Positions 1-7,075 of a DNA stretch of 64,000 nucleotides are shown here, in pieces (positions within the stretch are counted from its first letter, which is position 1; every line of letters begins with the position of its first letter). This stretch comes from Acidobacteriota bacterium (GTDB lineage: Bacteria; Acidobacteriota; Aminicenantia; Aminicenantales; Saccharicenantaceae). Made by a program: the position numbers and the translations under genes. The DNA lies in assembly GCA_028749115.1 (NCBI GenBank), contig JAQURD010000003.1, positions 62,001 through 126,000 on the forward strand, written 5' to 3'. The notes below the pieces were generated by a model, which was given only the letters and a program-made list of their open reading frames with translations, was not told the origin of the DNA and made no database searches.

Positions 1-115
1 TCTTCTTGATAATTTCGGCCATGTTCCTGACAAAATCCTGACTGTAACCATATCCCTGAAAACCCAGCAGGCACAAAAGATGGTGAGCCCTGATATTTAT
101 AATACTGTCATTCAT
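1..115 (-). CDS. DUF1284 family protein, N-terminal part (runs off the window)
   Basis: Only the first 38 or so codons are present; the gene continues past position 1. The start ATG at 115 overlaps the bioY stop codon by 8 nt (ATGAATGA), so the two genes are translationally coupled. The visible protein begins MNDSIINIRAHHLLCLLGF and continues with GYGYSQDF, which matches the N-terminus of the DUF1284 (COG3543) family, where the HHLLC segment is conserved. The family has no firmly established function; the conserved His and Cys suggest metal or Fe-S binding, which is inference. It is the second gene of a bioY operon. The family call is fairly secure although the gene is truncated. Confidence 0.75.
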   Translation of the reverse strand, partial: MNDSIINIRAHHLLCLLGFQGYGYSQDFVRNMAEIIKK

Positions 116-764
116 CTGCCCTCTTCGCATCAACTTCTCCGTTGTAAGCCTCCCTCGGTGTAATAGCTCCGGCCAGAGCGGCAGCAGTTATGATCTTAAA
201 AAGATCCCCAATAATAAATGGCACAGTTCCCATCCAGAGGAGATTCCTGAGAGTCAAGCCTGTGCCTTTCGCTAAGTAAGACCATAGCCCGAGTTGTAAC
301 AATCCTGGTATATGTATCAGGATAAAATCCGCAAATAACATTAAACCAAGCATAGGCAGAAAATTCCTGGCTCTAATGTATTTATCGGTAAAATGACCAA
401 GGAACAAGGCTGCTAAAATAAAGCCAATAAGATATCCTCCAGTCGGTCCAAGAAGAGCACCAACACCTCCGCTAAAGCCAGCCAGCCAGGGAAGACCGGC
501 TACACCGATTATGACGTAGATGACCTGGCTTATGCCTCCCCACCATCTTCCTAAAAGAACCCCGGCCAATAATACCGCCAGGGTCTGACCTGAAATTGGA
601 ACCGGAGTCCAGGGAAGAGAAATTTTTAGCTGCGCAACCAGTCCGGTTAGACAGGCCATGCCCACAGCTAAAGCTATCTTATTTACCAGAGCCAGACCAT
701 GCCGCCATCTAAAAAACAAATATCTTGCTCTGTGTAACTTATCAATCGCAATTATTTCTTGCAT
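108..764 (-). CDS. bioY: BioY-family biotin transporter substrate-binding subunit
   Basis: A 218-residue integral membrane protein with about six hydrophobic segments. BioY is the S component of ECF-type biotin transporters and works alone or with EcfA/EcfT modules, neither of which is in the window. Diagnostic stretches are the N-terminal segment with PVPISGQTLAVLLAG and the later GGVGALLGPTGGYLIGF, both typical of BioY. The start at 764 is chosen because AGGAGG lies 5 nt upstream; an upstream in-frame ATG at 830 would add 22 polar residues lacking a good ribosome-binding site. No biotin-synthesis gene is adjacent, so uptake rather than synthesis is likely. The gene overlaps the DUF1284 gene downstream. 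Confidence 0.9.
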   Translation of the reverse strand: MQEIIAIDKLHRARYLFFRWRHGLALVNKIALAVGMACLTGLVAQLKISLPWTPVPISGQTLAVLLAGVLLGRWWGGISQVIYVIIGVAGLPWLAGFSGGVGALLGPTGGYLIGFILAALFLGHFTDKYIRARNFLPMLGLMLFADFILIHIPGLLQLGLWSYLAKGTGLTLRNLLWMGTVPFIIGDLFKIITAAALAGAITPREAYNGEVDAKRADE

Positions 765-944
765 CCTTTCCTCCTGCCAATAATTGATGTTAGAGCACAG
801 GGTAAGAGTGACGAAGCGGGGCAACTCCACTTCTCTTTAACCTTAGGACATGCACGCCATCTGCCTTCTGCCGCCCGCTACTGCCTGTCAACTTTTCACC
901 CTATCTTAAGTCCTGCCAGGTAGGACTCAAAAATTAATGGCCTT
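765..944 (-). other. Probable 5' leader of bioY, no gene seen
   Basis: The stretch between the putative promoter and bioY holds no convincing reading frame. It contains a small hairpin near 911-929 (AGTCCT/AGGACT arms with a 7-base loop) that is not followed by a U-run. I recognise no biotin operator or riboswitch. Confidence 0.3.
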
Positions 945-972
945 ATTATACCTGAATTTTTCTTCTTTTAAA
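945..972 (-). promoter_or_regulatory. Putative promoter for bioY
   Basis: On the minus strand there is a perfect -10 TATAAT (945-950) and a weak -35 TTTAAA (967-972) separated by 16 bases, just downstream of tyrA. The -10 is good and the -35 poor, so confidence is modest. Confidence 0.35.
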
Positions 973-1000
973 CCAGGCCAGCAGATCAAAAAGAAAATTT

Positions 1001-1780
1001 TTATTGTTGCTCCAGATTTTTTCTCAATCTGGCAAAAAATTTTTCCGCTTCTTCGTAATCCTTAGCCTTAATGATATGCTTAAGAAACTCGAGCCGCGAG
1101 CAGATCTTTTCCAGTTGCGGGATTGAGTGCGGATTAAACAGTACTTCTGCCAGCAGAAAATCATCTTCCTGCAGGACTTTCCTGGCGATTTCTTTATGAC
1201 GCTCGAAAGTTGTTCCCGGGACGATCTTTGAAGTCAGACAGGCAGCAAAGGTTATAGATGAAGTAAAAGGAAGTGTCAGGGAATAAGACATCAGCTCATC
1301 ATGTTCACTAAAGGAATATTCAAAGATATTCAGGCGACATTTCTCAAAGAACTTTAGCAAATGCTTTTTAGCTTCTTCATCCGACTCAGAAATGATGATG
1401 AGATTTTCATTTTCTATTTGATTCAGGACAGCAAATCTGGGACCAAACATAGGATGGCAGGAGGCAAAGCGGAAAGGACATTCCCGATAATATTCAGGCA
1501 GCTCACTCTTAATCGAGGTGATATCAGCAATGAAACAATCTCTGTCGAGAAAAGGTGCGGCTGCTTCAAAAGCTTCAATGGTATTTCGGAGGCTCACGGC
1601 ATTGAATAGAAACTCAGGCCGAAAATGACTGAGTTCTTCCAAGCTGGCCAGAGGACGGGCATTTTTTATGTTGGTCAGTCTGCTACTATCGCGGTCATAA
1701 ACCTCCACCTGATGAGAGCCAGCCAGCTCATGCACCAGCCAGGAACCCATATTACCTGCGCCGATAACTGCTATTCTCAT
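1001..1780 (-). CDS. tyrA: Prephenate dehydrogenase (TyrA), compact form
   Basis: A 259-residue protein with an N-terminal Rossmann fold starting MRIAVIGAGNMGSWLVHEL (GxGxxG dinucleotide motif at residues 7-12), followed by the helical TyrA domain. The segment SCHPMFGP (about residue 107) contains the conserved His of the prephenate dehydrogenase active site. It oxidatively decarboxylates prephenate to 4-hydroxyphenylpyruvate for tyrosine synthesis. It lacks any fused chorismate mutase or ACT domain; those lie in the upstream pheA product. The start overlaps the pheA stop by 4 nt (ATGA), giving a tyrosine-phenylalanine operon controlled by the leader at 2909-2998. Arogenate specificity cannot be excluded from sequence alone. 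Confidence 0.9.
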   Translation of the reverse strand: MRIAVIGAGNMGSWLVHELAGSHQVEVYDRDSSRLTNIKNARPLASLEELSHFRPEFLFNAVSLRNTIEAFEAAAPFLDRDCFIADITSIKSELPEYYRECPFRFASCHPMFGPRFAVLNQIENENLIIISESDEEAKKHLLKFFEKCRLNIFEYSFSEHDELMSYSLTLPFTSSITFAACLTSKIVPGTTFERHKEIARKVLQEDDFLLAEVLFNPHSIPQLEKICSRLEFLKHIIKAKDYEEAEKFFARLRKNLEQQ

Positions 1781-2835
1781 CTTTTCTCCTCCTGATAACA
1801 GCCGAGAAACTTATAGAAAGTTGCTTTCTGCTCAACCTCACACAGAGCTTCTTTGACCCTGTCTTCGGAATCTGAGCCCTGAAAATCAGCCAGAAAAAGG
1901 TAATGCCCCGGATGGAATTTCTGTGGTCTTGATTCTATTCTGGTTAGATTAATCCCGCGGTCTGAAAAGACTTTCAGCATCTCACACAAAGCGCCTGCCT
2001 CATCTTTCAAAGCAAAAATAATGGTGCATTTATTTCCACCTTTGACCTTTTTTTCAAGGGCTAGAACAATAAATCTCGTCCGGTTAGTCCTTTCATCCTG
2101 GATGTTTTCTTTTAAGACCTTAAGGCCATAAAATTTTTCACAATCAGCAGAGGCAATAGCTGCAGCCGCACCAGGTCTCAAAGAGGAAAGCATTTTGGCT
2201 GCTCCAGCCGTGTCATAGAAACTCCTTGGTTCAAATTTGTGACGGCGAAGGAATTCCCGGCACTGAGCCAGAGCCTGTGGATGAGAATAAACGACCCTTA
2301 TTTCCCTGTAGTCCGTTTCCGGCAGGGTTAATAAACAGTGATTGACAGGAAGGCTGACCTCACCCACAATCATTAAATCATTGGCAGCTAACAGGTCGTT
2401 AACCTCACTGACCGAACCTTCAATAGAATTTTCAACAGGGACGATACCGAAATCGAAATTTTTATTTTTTATACCTTCAAAAACTTCTTTAAACTCCTGG
2501 CAGGAAAGCGGAACAAGATCCGGGGCATACTTCCGGGCAGCCAGTTCGCTGTAAGCTCCGTGTTCTCCCTGGAATCCGATTAAAAGGCAGCCCCTGGCCT
2601 GGAGCTGCTTGCTTTCTTCCATAATAGTTTTATACAGGTTTTGAATAAACCCGGCTGAAAGAAGCCTGCCTGAAAACCTCATAATATTGTCTAAAACCTG
2701 CTTTTCTCTCTCCTTATCAGTAACTGATAATTTTTGCCCTCTGGTCCTCAGGCCAAGTTCCATTCTTTCATAGATTAGCTTTAAAATCTCGCCATCAAGA
2801 TGGTCGATTTTATTTCGAATTTCATTCAGGTTCAT
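1777..2835 (-). CDS. pheA: Bifunctional chorismate mutase / prephenate dehydratase (P-protein)
   Basis: A 352-residue protein in three parts: an AroQ chorismate mutase helix bundle (about 1-90, beginning MNLNEIRNKIDHLDGEILKL), prephenate dehydratase (about 93-270, with the catalytic Thr in NRTRFIVLA), and a C-terminal ACT domain with GALCEML and RIESRP, the motifs that bind Phe for feedback inhibition. It converts chorismate to prephenate and on to phenylpyruvate. The start at 2835 has AAAGGAGG 6-7 nt upstream; an in-frame codon at 2859 is less likely. In the leader RNA, CCTTT about 16 nt before the site can pair with AAAGG of this ribosome-binding site, a possible extra translational control. 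It is the first structural gene after a Phe/Tyr leader peptide. Confidence 0.95.
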   Translation of the reverse strand: MNLNEIRNKIDHLDGEILKLIYERMELGLRTRGQKLSVTDKEREKQVLDNIMRFSGRLLSAGFIQNLYKTIMEESKQLQARGCLLIGFQGEHGAYSELAARKYAPDLVPLSCQEFKEVFEGIKNKNFDFGIVPVENSIEGSVSEVNDLLAANDLMIVGEVSLPVNHCLLTLPETDYREIRVVYSHPQALAQCREFLRRHKFEPRSFYDTAGAAKMLSSLRPGAAAAIASADCEKFYGLKVLKENIQDERTNRTRFIVLALEKKVKGGNKCTIIFALKDEAGALCEMLKVFSDRGINLTRIESRPQKFHPGHYLFLADFQGSDSEDRVKEALCEVEQKATFYKFLGCYQEEKR

Positions 2836-2907
2836 TATTCCTCCTTTAAAAACAGACAAAGGTTTCAGAAAAAGTTAAAAATTGGATAAAAGGGTAAGGT
2901 ATTATTC

Positions 2908-2928
2908 TTCAGGCGGCTGGCGCCTGAA
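2908..2928 (-). promoter_or_regulatory. Hairpin at the stop codon of the pheA leader
   Basis: The minus-strand RNA has TTCAGGCG and CGCCTGAA arms (8 perfect pairs, a ninth G-U) around a CCAGC loop. The hairpin starts at the last Phe codon of the leader peptide and includes its stop codon, so a ribosome stalled on aromatic codons would block it. It shares CCAGCCGCC with the hairpin of the aroF leader. It is not followed directly by a U-run, so whether it pauses, terminates or protects is unknown. Confidence 0.7.
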
Positions 2929-2998
2929 AGTAATAGGAGGAAAAGTAGAATACGAGGTGATGGAGACAATCGATATCAATCAAGCTTGCTAATTCCAT
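2909..2998 (-). CDS. Phe/Tyr-rich leader peptide of the pheA-tyrA operon
   Basis: A 29-codon frame, ATG at 2998 and TGA at 2909-2911, lying between a consensus promoter and pheA. Residues 16-24 read VFYFSSYYF: three Phe and three Tyr among nine codons (the full peptide has only these aromatic residues). It ends QAPAA at a stable hairpin. This is the layout of ribosome-mediated attenuators such as the enterobacterial pheA leader. The predicted transcription start falls on or next to the A of the ATG, so translation would begin on a leaderless message; no Shine-Dalgarno sequence is possible. The codon content and position are read directly from sequence. The regulatory role is inferred from those features and from the very similar aroF leader. 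Termination or anti-termination downstream is not resolved. Confidence 0.8.
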   Translation of the reverse strand: MELASLIDIDCLHHLVFYFSSYYFQAPAA

Positions 2999-3006
2999 TG
3001 AAGGCA

Positions 3007-3034
3007 ATTATATCTATTTTTATCTTCTTGTCAA
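3007..3034 (-). promoter_or_regulatory. Consensus promoter for the pheA leader
   Basis: The minus strand carries TTGACA (3029-3034), a 16-base spacer, and TATAAT (3007-3012). Both hexamers are perfect. The start site is expected near 2998-3000, i.e. at the leader-peptide ATG. The -35 box begins only 6 bases from the end of the degenerate repeat at 3041-3105. Confidence 0.85.
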
Positions 3035-3040
3035 TATTTC

Positions 3041-3105
3041 GAATTGCCTCACTTAAAATCTACACGAAACTGATTCGTTGCGTCACGAGAAAATCTACAC
3101 GAAAA
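3041..3105 (+). repeat. Degenerate dispersed repeat, copy A (two ~33-bp units)
   Basis: Two imperfect direct units, both ending AAAATCTACACGAAA: the first starts GAATTGCCTCACTT (3041), the second GATTCGTTGCGTCACGAG (3072). Related sequence occurs in opposite orientation at 50221-50322 and as a 14-base exact match at 37179-37192. Tandem short units of this kind resemble the terminal binding sites of some insertion sequences, but no transposase accompanies it. Confidence 0.7.
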
Positions 3106-3495
3106 CGTTTTGCCTTCTGGCAGGTTAAGGATTGAATTTAAATTCAGGTATCAGATTGGCCAGGAAGTGATTAGAACAAACCCTATTCTATACAATTTAT
3201 TAGATTCTTCCCCGAGGCAATAAGTGTTTTCCTGCTTTTTGTTATTTAAACCCGAAAAGTGAACCACTAATGAGGCATCTTCTTTATATAGAAGAATGCC
3301 TGGAACAGATAGACAAGCGTTTCTGTATCTAGCCAATTAAACAACTGCTTGAGGATTGGATGGAAAGGTTAGTCCCAGATCAACTATTTTATCTGTCTTC
3401 TAACCAGAGCCGTTTTTTCTTTCTGGCCTGCTTTAAAAACCAACTCACTTAGGTTAAAATCACTTTTCGGCTCAGAAGTAGAGGAGCAAAAGAAG
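3106..3495. other. Intergenic region with a 14-bp palindrome
   Basis: I find no supported gene between the repeat and the start of the + strand cystathionine-synthase-like gene. TGAATTTAAATTCA at 3133-3146 is a perfect palindrome of unknown meaning. A weak + strand promoter (TTTAAA, 17 bases, TAAAAT near 3439-3467) may serve the downstream gene. A 61-codon minus-strand frame at 3151-3336 has no recognisable domain and no good ribosome-binding site. Confidence 0.35.
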
Positions 3496-4476
3496 ATGAA
3501 TATAAATAAATCATATCAGAGTCCAGTTGAAGCCATAGGTTCAACCCCGCTCGTCAAGCTAAACAAAATTACTGCGGAGCTAAGCAGCCAGATCTTTGCC
3601 AAGCTCGAATTCCTGAATCCCATGGGAAGTATCAAAGACAGGATTGCTAAATATATGATTGAAAAGGCAGAGAAAGATGGCCGGCTAAAGCCAGGTGATT
3701 TAATTATTGAAAACTCATCGGGCAATACAGCTCTGGGCTTAGCTCTGATTGCTATCCAAAAAGGCTATCGTTTGAAGGTCATTGTCCGGGATAGCATCAG
3801 TAAAGAAAAACTTGACCAGTTAAAAGCCTTAGGAGTTGAAATCCAGATGGTGGACCATACTCTCCCCCCTGAATCACCGCAGAGCTACAATAAAATCACT
3901 CCGATTCTGGCCCGCCAGACTCCCAACTGTTATTTTCCTGACCAGCATAATAACAGGGAAAATAACGAGGCTCACTATTACACCACCGGGCCTGAAATCT
4001 GGGAACAGATGGGAGGGAAAATTGATTATTTTGTTTCCGGGATGGGGACAGGTGGAACCATCTGTGGGGCTGGAAAATATCTTAAAGAAAAAGATCCCAG
4101 CATAAAAATAATAGGTATTGATCCAGCCGGCTCTATTTTTTATGATTACTTTCATTCCAGAAAAAAGACAAAACCTGCTCCCTACCTCATAGAAGGACTG
4201 GGCGATGAATTTCTGATTAATTGTGTTGATTTCAGTCTTCTGGATGACCTCTATCAGATTACCGATAAAGAAGCCTTCCTCACGACGAGGGAAATTGCCC
4301 GCCGGGAAGGACTTCTGGTCGGTGGCTCGAGCGGGGCAGCTCTCTGGGGAGTAATGAAATTAGCCAGAAGTTTAGAAAAACCAGCCAGGATCGTCACTAT
4401 TTTCCCTGACGGTGCTTCCCGTTATTTAAGCACCATTTTTAATGACGCCTGGCTCAAAGAAAAAGGCTTCCTTTAG
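3496..4476 (+). CDS. Cystathionine beta-synthase-like PLP enzyme
   Basis: A 326-residue fold-type II PLP enzyme of the cysteine synthase/CBS superfamily. IGSTPLVKLNKI lies near the N-terminus; the PLP lysine is in GSIKDRIAKYM (about residue 47); the substrate-binding loop reads ENSSGNTALGLA; GTGGTICGAGKYL binds the PLP phosphate. The C-terminal half (EGLGDEF, then EGLLVGGSSGAALWG) looks more like cystathionine beta-synthase than O-acetylserine sulfhydrylase. There is no CBS regulatory domain. With homocysteine made by the neighbouring operon and a separate CysK at 17818, a role in homocysteine + serine to cystathionine is the best guess. Start codon follows GAGGAG. It is convergent with asd. 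Confidence 0.75.
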   Translation: MNINKSYQSPVEAIGSTPLVKLNKITAELSSQIFAKLEFLNPMGSIKDRIAKYMIEKAEKDGRLKPGDLIIENSSGNTALGLALIAIQKGYRLKVIVRDSISKEKLDQLKALGVEIQMVDHTLPPESPQSYNKITPILARQTPNCYFPDQHNNRENNEAHYYTTGPEIWEQMGGKIDYFVSGMGTGGTICGAGKYLKEKDPSIKIIGIDPAGSIFYDYFHSRKKTKPAPYLIEGLGDEFLINCVDFSLLDDLYQITDKEAFLTTREIARREGLLVGGSSGAALWGVMKLARSLEKPARIVTIFPDGASRYLSTIFNDAWLKEKGFL

Positions 4477-4679
4477 ATAATCCTGTTTCCCACCCGGCAA
4501 TGAAGCCAAATAAAAGGGGAAGGGAAATAGCAGGCAGGCATTAAAAATGCCCGGTTGTAAAAGAAAGATAAATGTCAGGAGTCCCCTCCACTTCTAACCT
4601 GCATAACTGGCAATAATTCGCCAACAACCCAGGTCAATTTACTCTGCTGTCAGCCTGATAGGTTATTCCCAGAAAAATA
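4477..4679. other. Intergenic, small hairpin only
   Basis: Nothing coding is supported here. GGCATT-AAA-AATGCC (about 4538-4552) forms a short hairpin without a U-run. Confidence 0.3.
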
Positions 4680-4725
4680 AGGGATATGAACCTATTTAAG
4701 AAAATCATATCCTTCTTAATTTTTT
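4680..4725. terminator. Bidirectional terminator between convergent genes
   Basis: GGATATGA (4682-4689) and TCATATCC (4705-4712) form a perfect 8-bp stem with a 15-base loop. On the + strand a T-rich run (to 4725) follows; on the minus strand CTTATTTTTCT follows. It sits between the + gene ending at 4476 and asd ending at 4801, where a shared terminator is expected. Confidence 0.65.
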
Positions 4726-4800
4726 ATCAATGTTAATTGAAAATTCCGAAATATGTTCAGTTTTATGAACAAAGCGGGCTAAATGTTTTTGAGCTTTCAT

Positions 4801-5823
4801 TTACCCCATTAATAAATCGTAAGCTTCAGCGTTCAACAGGGCACAGCCTGCTGCGCCTCTGATGGTATTATGCACCAGGGCGACGAAACGTATTTGTTTT
4901 TCTGCCACCTTAACCAACCGGCCAATACTCACGCTCATCCCGCCGCCTGAATTTCTGTGTAACCTTGGCTGTGGAGCTTCCATATCTGGCCAATAGATTA
5001 CCGGCCTTTCCGGGGCAGCTGGGAGTTTATGACCTCCAAGTGGAGCAAAATCTTCAAAGGCTTTAATCACTTTATCTAAGGCGACTCTTTCGGATGTTTT
5101 AACAAAAACTGAAAGTAAATGCCCGTCCACCACTGGCACCCGGTTGCATTGGGCTTCAAGGCTGAAGCTGGCGGGATCAATATAGCCTTCCTTCAACTTT
5201 CCCAGTATTTTTTTTGATTCATTGACTATCTTTTCTTCTTCATTCTTTATATAGGGAATGATGTTATCCACAATATCCAGAGAAGCTACTCCAGGATAGC
5301 CCGCACCGGAAACAGCCTGCATGGTTACCACCTTAATCTCCTCCAACCCGAATCTATCCATAATTGGCTTAAGGGCCATGACCAGCCCGGTGGTGGAGCA
5401 ATTGGGATTAGTAATGATCTTCCCTTTGGTTTGTTGACTCTGGATAAGGTTTAGATGGTCTAAATTTATTTCCGGCACCACTATCGGCACGTTCTGATCC
5501 AGGCGGTGGTTGGCCGCATTGGAAAAGACGATATAACCGGCCGAAGCTAATTCTTCCTCGATCGGGCCAGCTACATCTGAGGGAAGGGCCGAGAGCACAT
5601 AATCAGCTTCGAAATCAGACCGGCAATCTCTGACTACCATCTCTTTGACTTTATCAAGAACAGGTGTCTCCAGATGCCAGTGGACAGCTTGTCCATATTT
5701 TTTGCCGGAAGAATTATCGGAAGCAGCCAGAACTGAAATCTCAAAAAATGGATGGCCGGAAAGAAGCTGAACGAACCTCTGCCCGACAAGTCCTGTTGCT
5801 CCCAGAATAGCTAACTTTTTCAT
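4801..5823 (-). CDS. asd: Aspartate-semialdehyde dehydrogenase, archaeal/fungal-type
   Basis: A 340-residue protein that reduces aspartyl phosphate to aspartate semialdehyde with NADPH. It starts MKKLAILGATGLVGQRFVQL (nucleotide-binding GATGxVG). The catalytic cysteine is in TNPNCSTTGLVMALKPI (about residue 139), and HNTIRGAAGCALLNAE near the C-terminus is family-typical. Length and the GHKLPAAP region fit the class found in archaea and fungi. AAGGAG lies 7-8 nt before the ATG. It follows, with a 500-nt gap, genes for aspartokinase and for the conversion of its product to homocysteine. Confidence 0.95.
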   Translation of the reverse strand: MKKLAILGATGLVGQRFVQLLSGHPFFEISVLAASDNSSGKKYGQAVHWHLETPVLDKVKEMVVRDCRSDFEADYVLSALPSDVAGPIEEELASAGYIVFSNAANHRLDQNVPIVVPEINLDHLNLIQSQQTKGKIITNPNCSTTGLVMALKPIMDRFGLEEIKVVTMQAVSGAGYPGVASLDIVDNIIPYIKNEEEKIVNESKKILGKLKEGYIDPASFSLEAQCNRVPVVDGHLLSVFVKTSERVALDKVIKAFEDFAPLGGHKLPAAPERPVIYWPDMEAPQPRLHRNSGGGMSVSIGRLVKVAEKQIRFVALVHNTIRGAAGCALLNAEAYDLLMG

Positions 5824-6322
5824 CTTATATCTCCTTCCTTAACTTCTTTATTTTATTCATATTATCTTAATAGCTAAAAAAGACTCACCATCTAGTTTGG
5901 ATCCTCAATCATCTTAATTATTTAGAAATTTATTTCTGACCATGTTAGCCAAACATTAAAATATTAATCTCCAAATTCTCTTCTGCTTATAAATTTTCCA
6001 TCTCTAATTAACTTGCTAATTTTTATCCCGCTCATACCAAGCCACGAGTATTCATCGAGGTAATAGCTCATCAGTTCATCAGGAGCAATTTCCTAGTTAA
6101 GTTATATTCATCCGATATTCTCATCTCAACTTAAAGCTTGCCACTTTTATTGAACTTTCCTGGCTGATATTTGTCCACGCAGCCTGAAACTTCATTAAAT
6201 CTCTTTTGGCCCGGCCTCGGCCACCTCGGCTAAATCTCCAGCAAATTATTCTCCGGGTCTGCCCGCTACCCAGCCTCTGTAAATTCAAAACGCAGAACTC
6301 TGTCCATCTTAAGTCCAAGTGA
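5824..6322 (-). other. Gap between the UPF0280 gene and asd; possible gene remnant
   Basis: No intact gene is supported. On the minus strand 5974-6095 a short frame opens directly after a stop codon and reads PDELMSYYLDEYSWLGMSG then KISKLIRDGKF; it looks protein-like rather than random but has no start context, so it may be the tail of a decayed gene I cannot name. The 79-codon frame at 6121-6360 overlaps the UPF0280 gene and has biased composition; I reject it. Confidence 0.3.
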
Positions 6323-7075
6323 TTAGAAGTCTTTGCTCTCATGAACTTTCTCCGGTTCAAAAAATTTCAAACTGTGCTTGCCAACGACGCCCAGCTTATC
6401 ACCGACAATGATGAGAACCGTTTCTACCTCTTTGTTTAAAGCCAGGTTCAGAACTTTCTCTATGTCTTCCGCCCCTTTCACCATATTGCCATAGGCGGTG
6501 GCAAAAGCATCAGCTACCGTGGCTGTTGGTGAAACTACCGTTACAGCGTCAGCCCGGCCAAAACTCAAAGAATGCCCAACAGTGCCAGAGGAGGTACAGA
6601 TACCCCATTGGCCCGGAGGTATTTCCAGCCCAACCTTACCCGACAGTTTCGAGGCACCGGCATAAACCGAAACTACCATTGGCTTATCGTTTCTCACAAA
6701 GATATCTCCACCATTTTCAACGATAAACTCCCGTGCATCGAAGTTCTCCATCAGAAGCTTGCCTATTTTATCAGCCACGGCCCCGGCCACTGCCGCCATC
6801 GGACCAACGGGGGCCAGCCTGGTTGCCTTAAGCATTTGATCAATAATTTCTGGCTGCCAGGAAAGCTCCAATGGCTCAAGAGAAGTCAAAAAGGCTGGAT
6901 TTTTCTTTATGCATTCATTGAGTTCAGCGTGTATCTTAACCACCGCGTCAAAAACAGCCTCTTCCATCTCTGGTCTGAACCTATCAACCCCAATCCAGAG
7001 ATCTGTCTCCCGGTAGCTAACCGTAAAACTCTGCAGCCGGCCGGAAGGCCAGTCTCGGTAAAATCTATTACTCAC
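6323..7075 (-). CDS. UPF0280 family protein (COG2122), homocysteine synthesis accessory
   Basis: A 250-residue protein starting at a GTG (7073-7075) that overlaps the stop of the DUF39 gene (AGTGAGTAA); GGAG precedes it. The protein begins VSNRFYRDWPSGRLQSF and continues YRETDLWIGV, the usual UPF0280 N-terminus. ENGGDIFVR and GICTSSGTVGHSLSFGRADAVTVV are the ApbE-like core (FAD/flavin-transferase fold). In Methanosarcina the COG2122 protein is needed, together with COG1900 proteins, for homocysteine formation from aspartate semialdehyde and sulfide. The tight coupling here to a DUF39 gene fits that role. The exact chemistry is not settled. A longer frame reaching 7216 exists but would overlap the upstream gene by about 150 nt. 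Confidence 0.8.
   Translation of the reverse strand: MSNRFYRDWPSGRLQSFTVSYRETDLWIGVDRFRPEMEEAVFDAVVKIHAELNECIKKNPAFLTSLEPLELSWQPEIIDQMLKATRLAPVGPMAAVAGAVADKIGKLLMENFDAREFIVENGGDIFVRNDKPMVVSVYAGASKLSGKVGLEIPPGQWGICTSSGTVGHSLSFGRADAVTVVSPTATVADAFATAYGNMVKGAEDIEKVLNLALNKEVETVLIIVGDKLGVVGKHSLKFFEPEKVHESKDF

Noticed and set aside
3151-3336. 61-codon minus-strand frame
   Set aside because: No recognisable domain, no convincing ribosome-binding site, and it lies next to a degenerate repeat in an AT-rich intergenic region.
6121-6360. 79-codon minus-strand frame upstream of asd
   Set aside because: It overlaps the C-terminus of the UPF0280 gene out of frame and has an Arg/Trp-rich shadow-frame composition.
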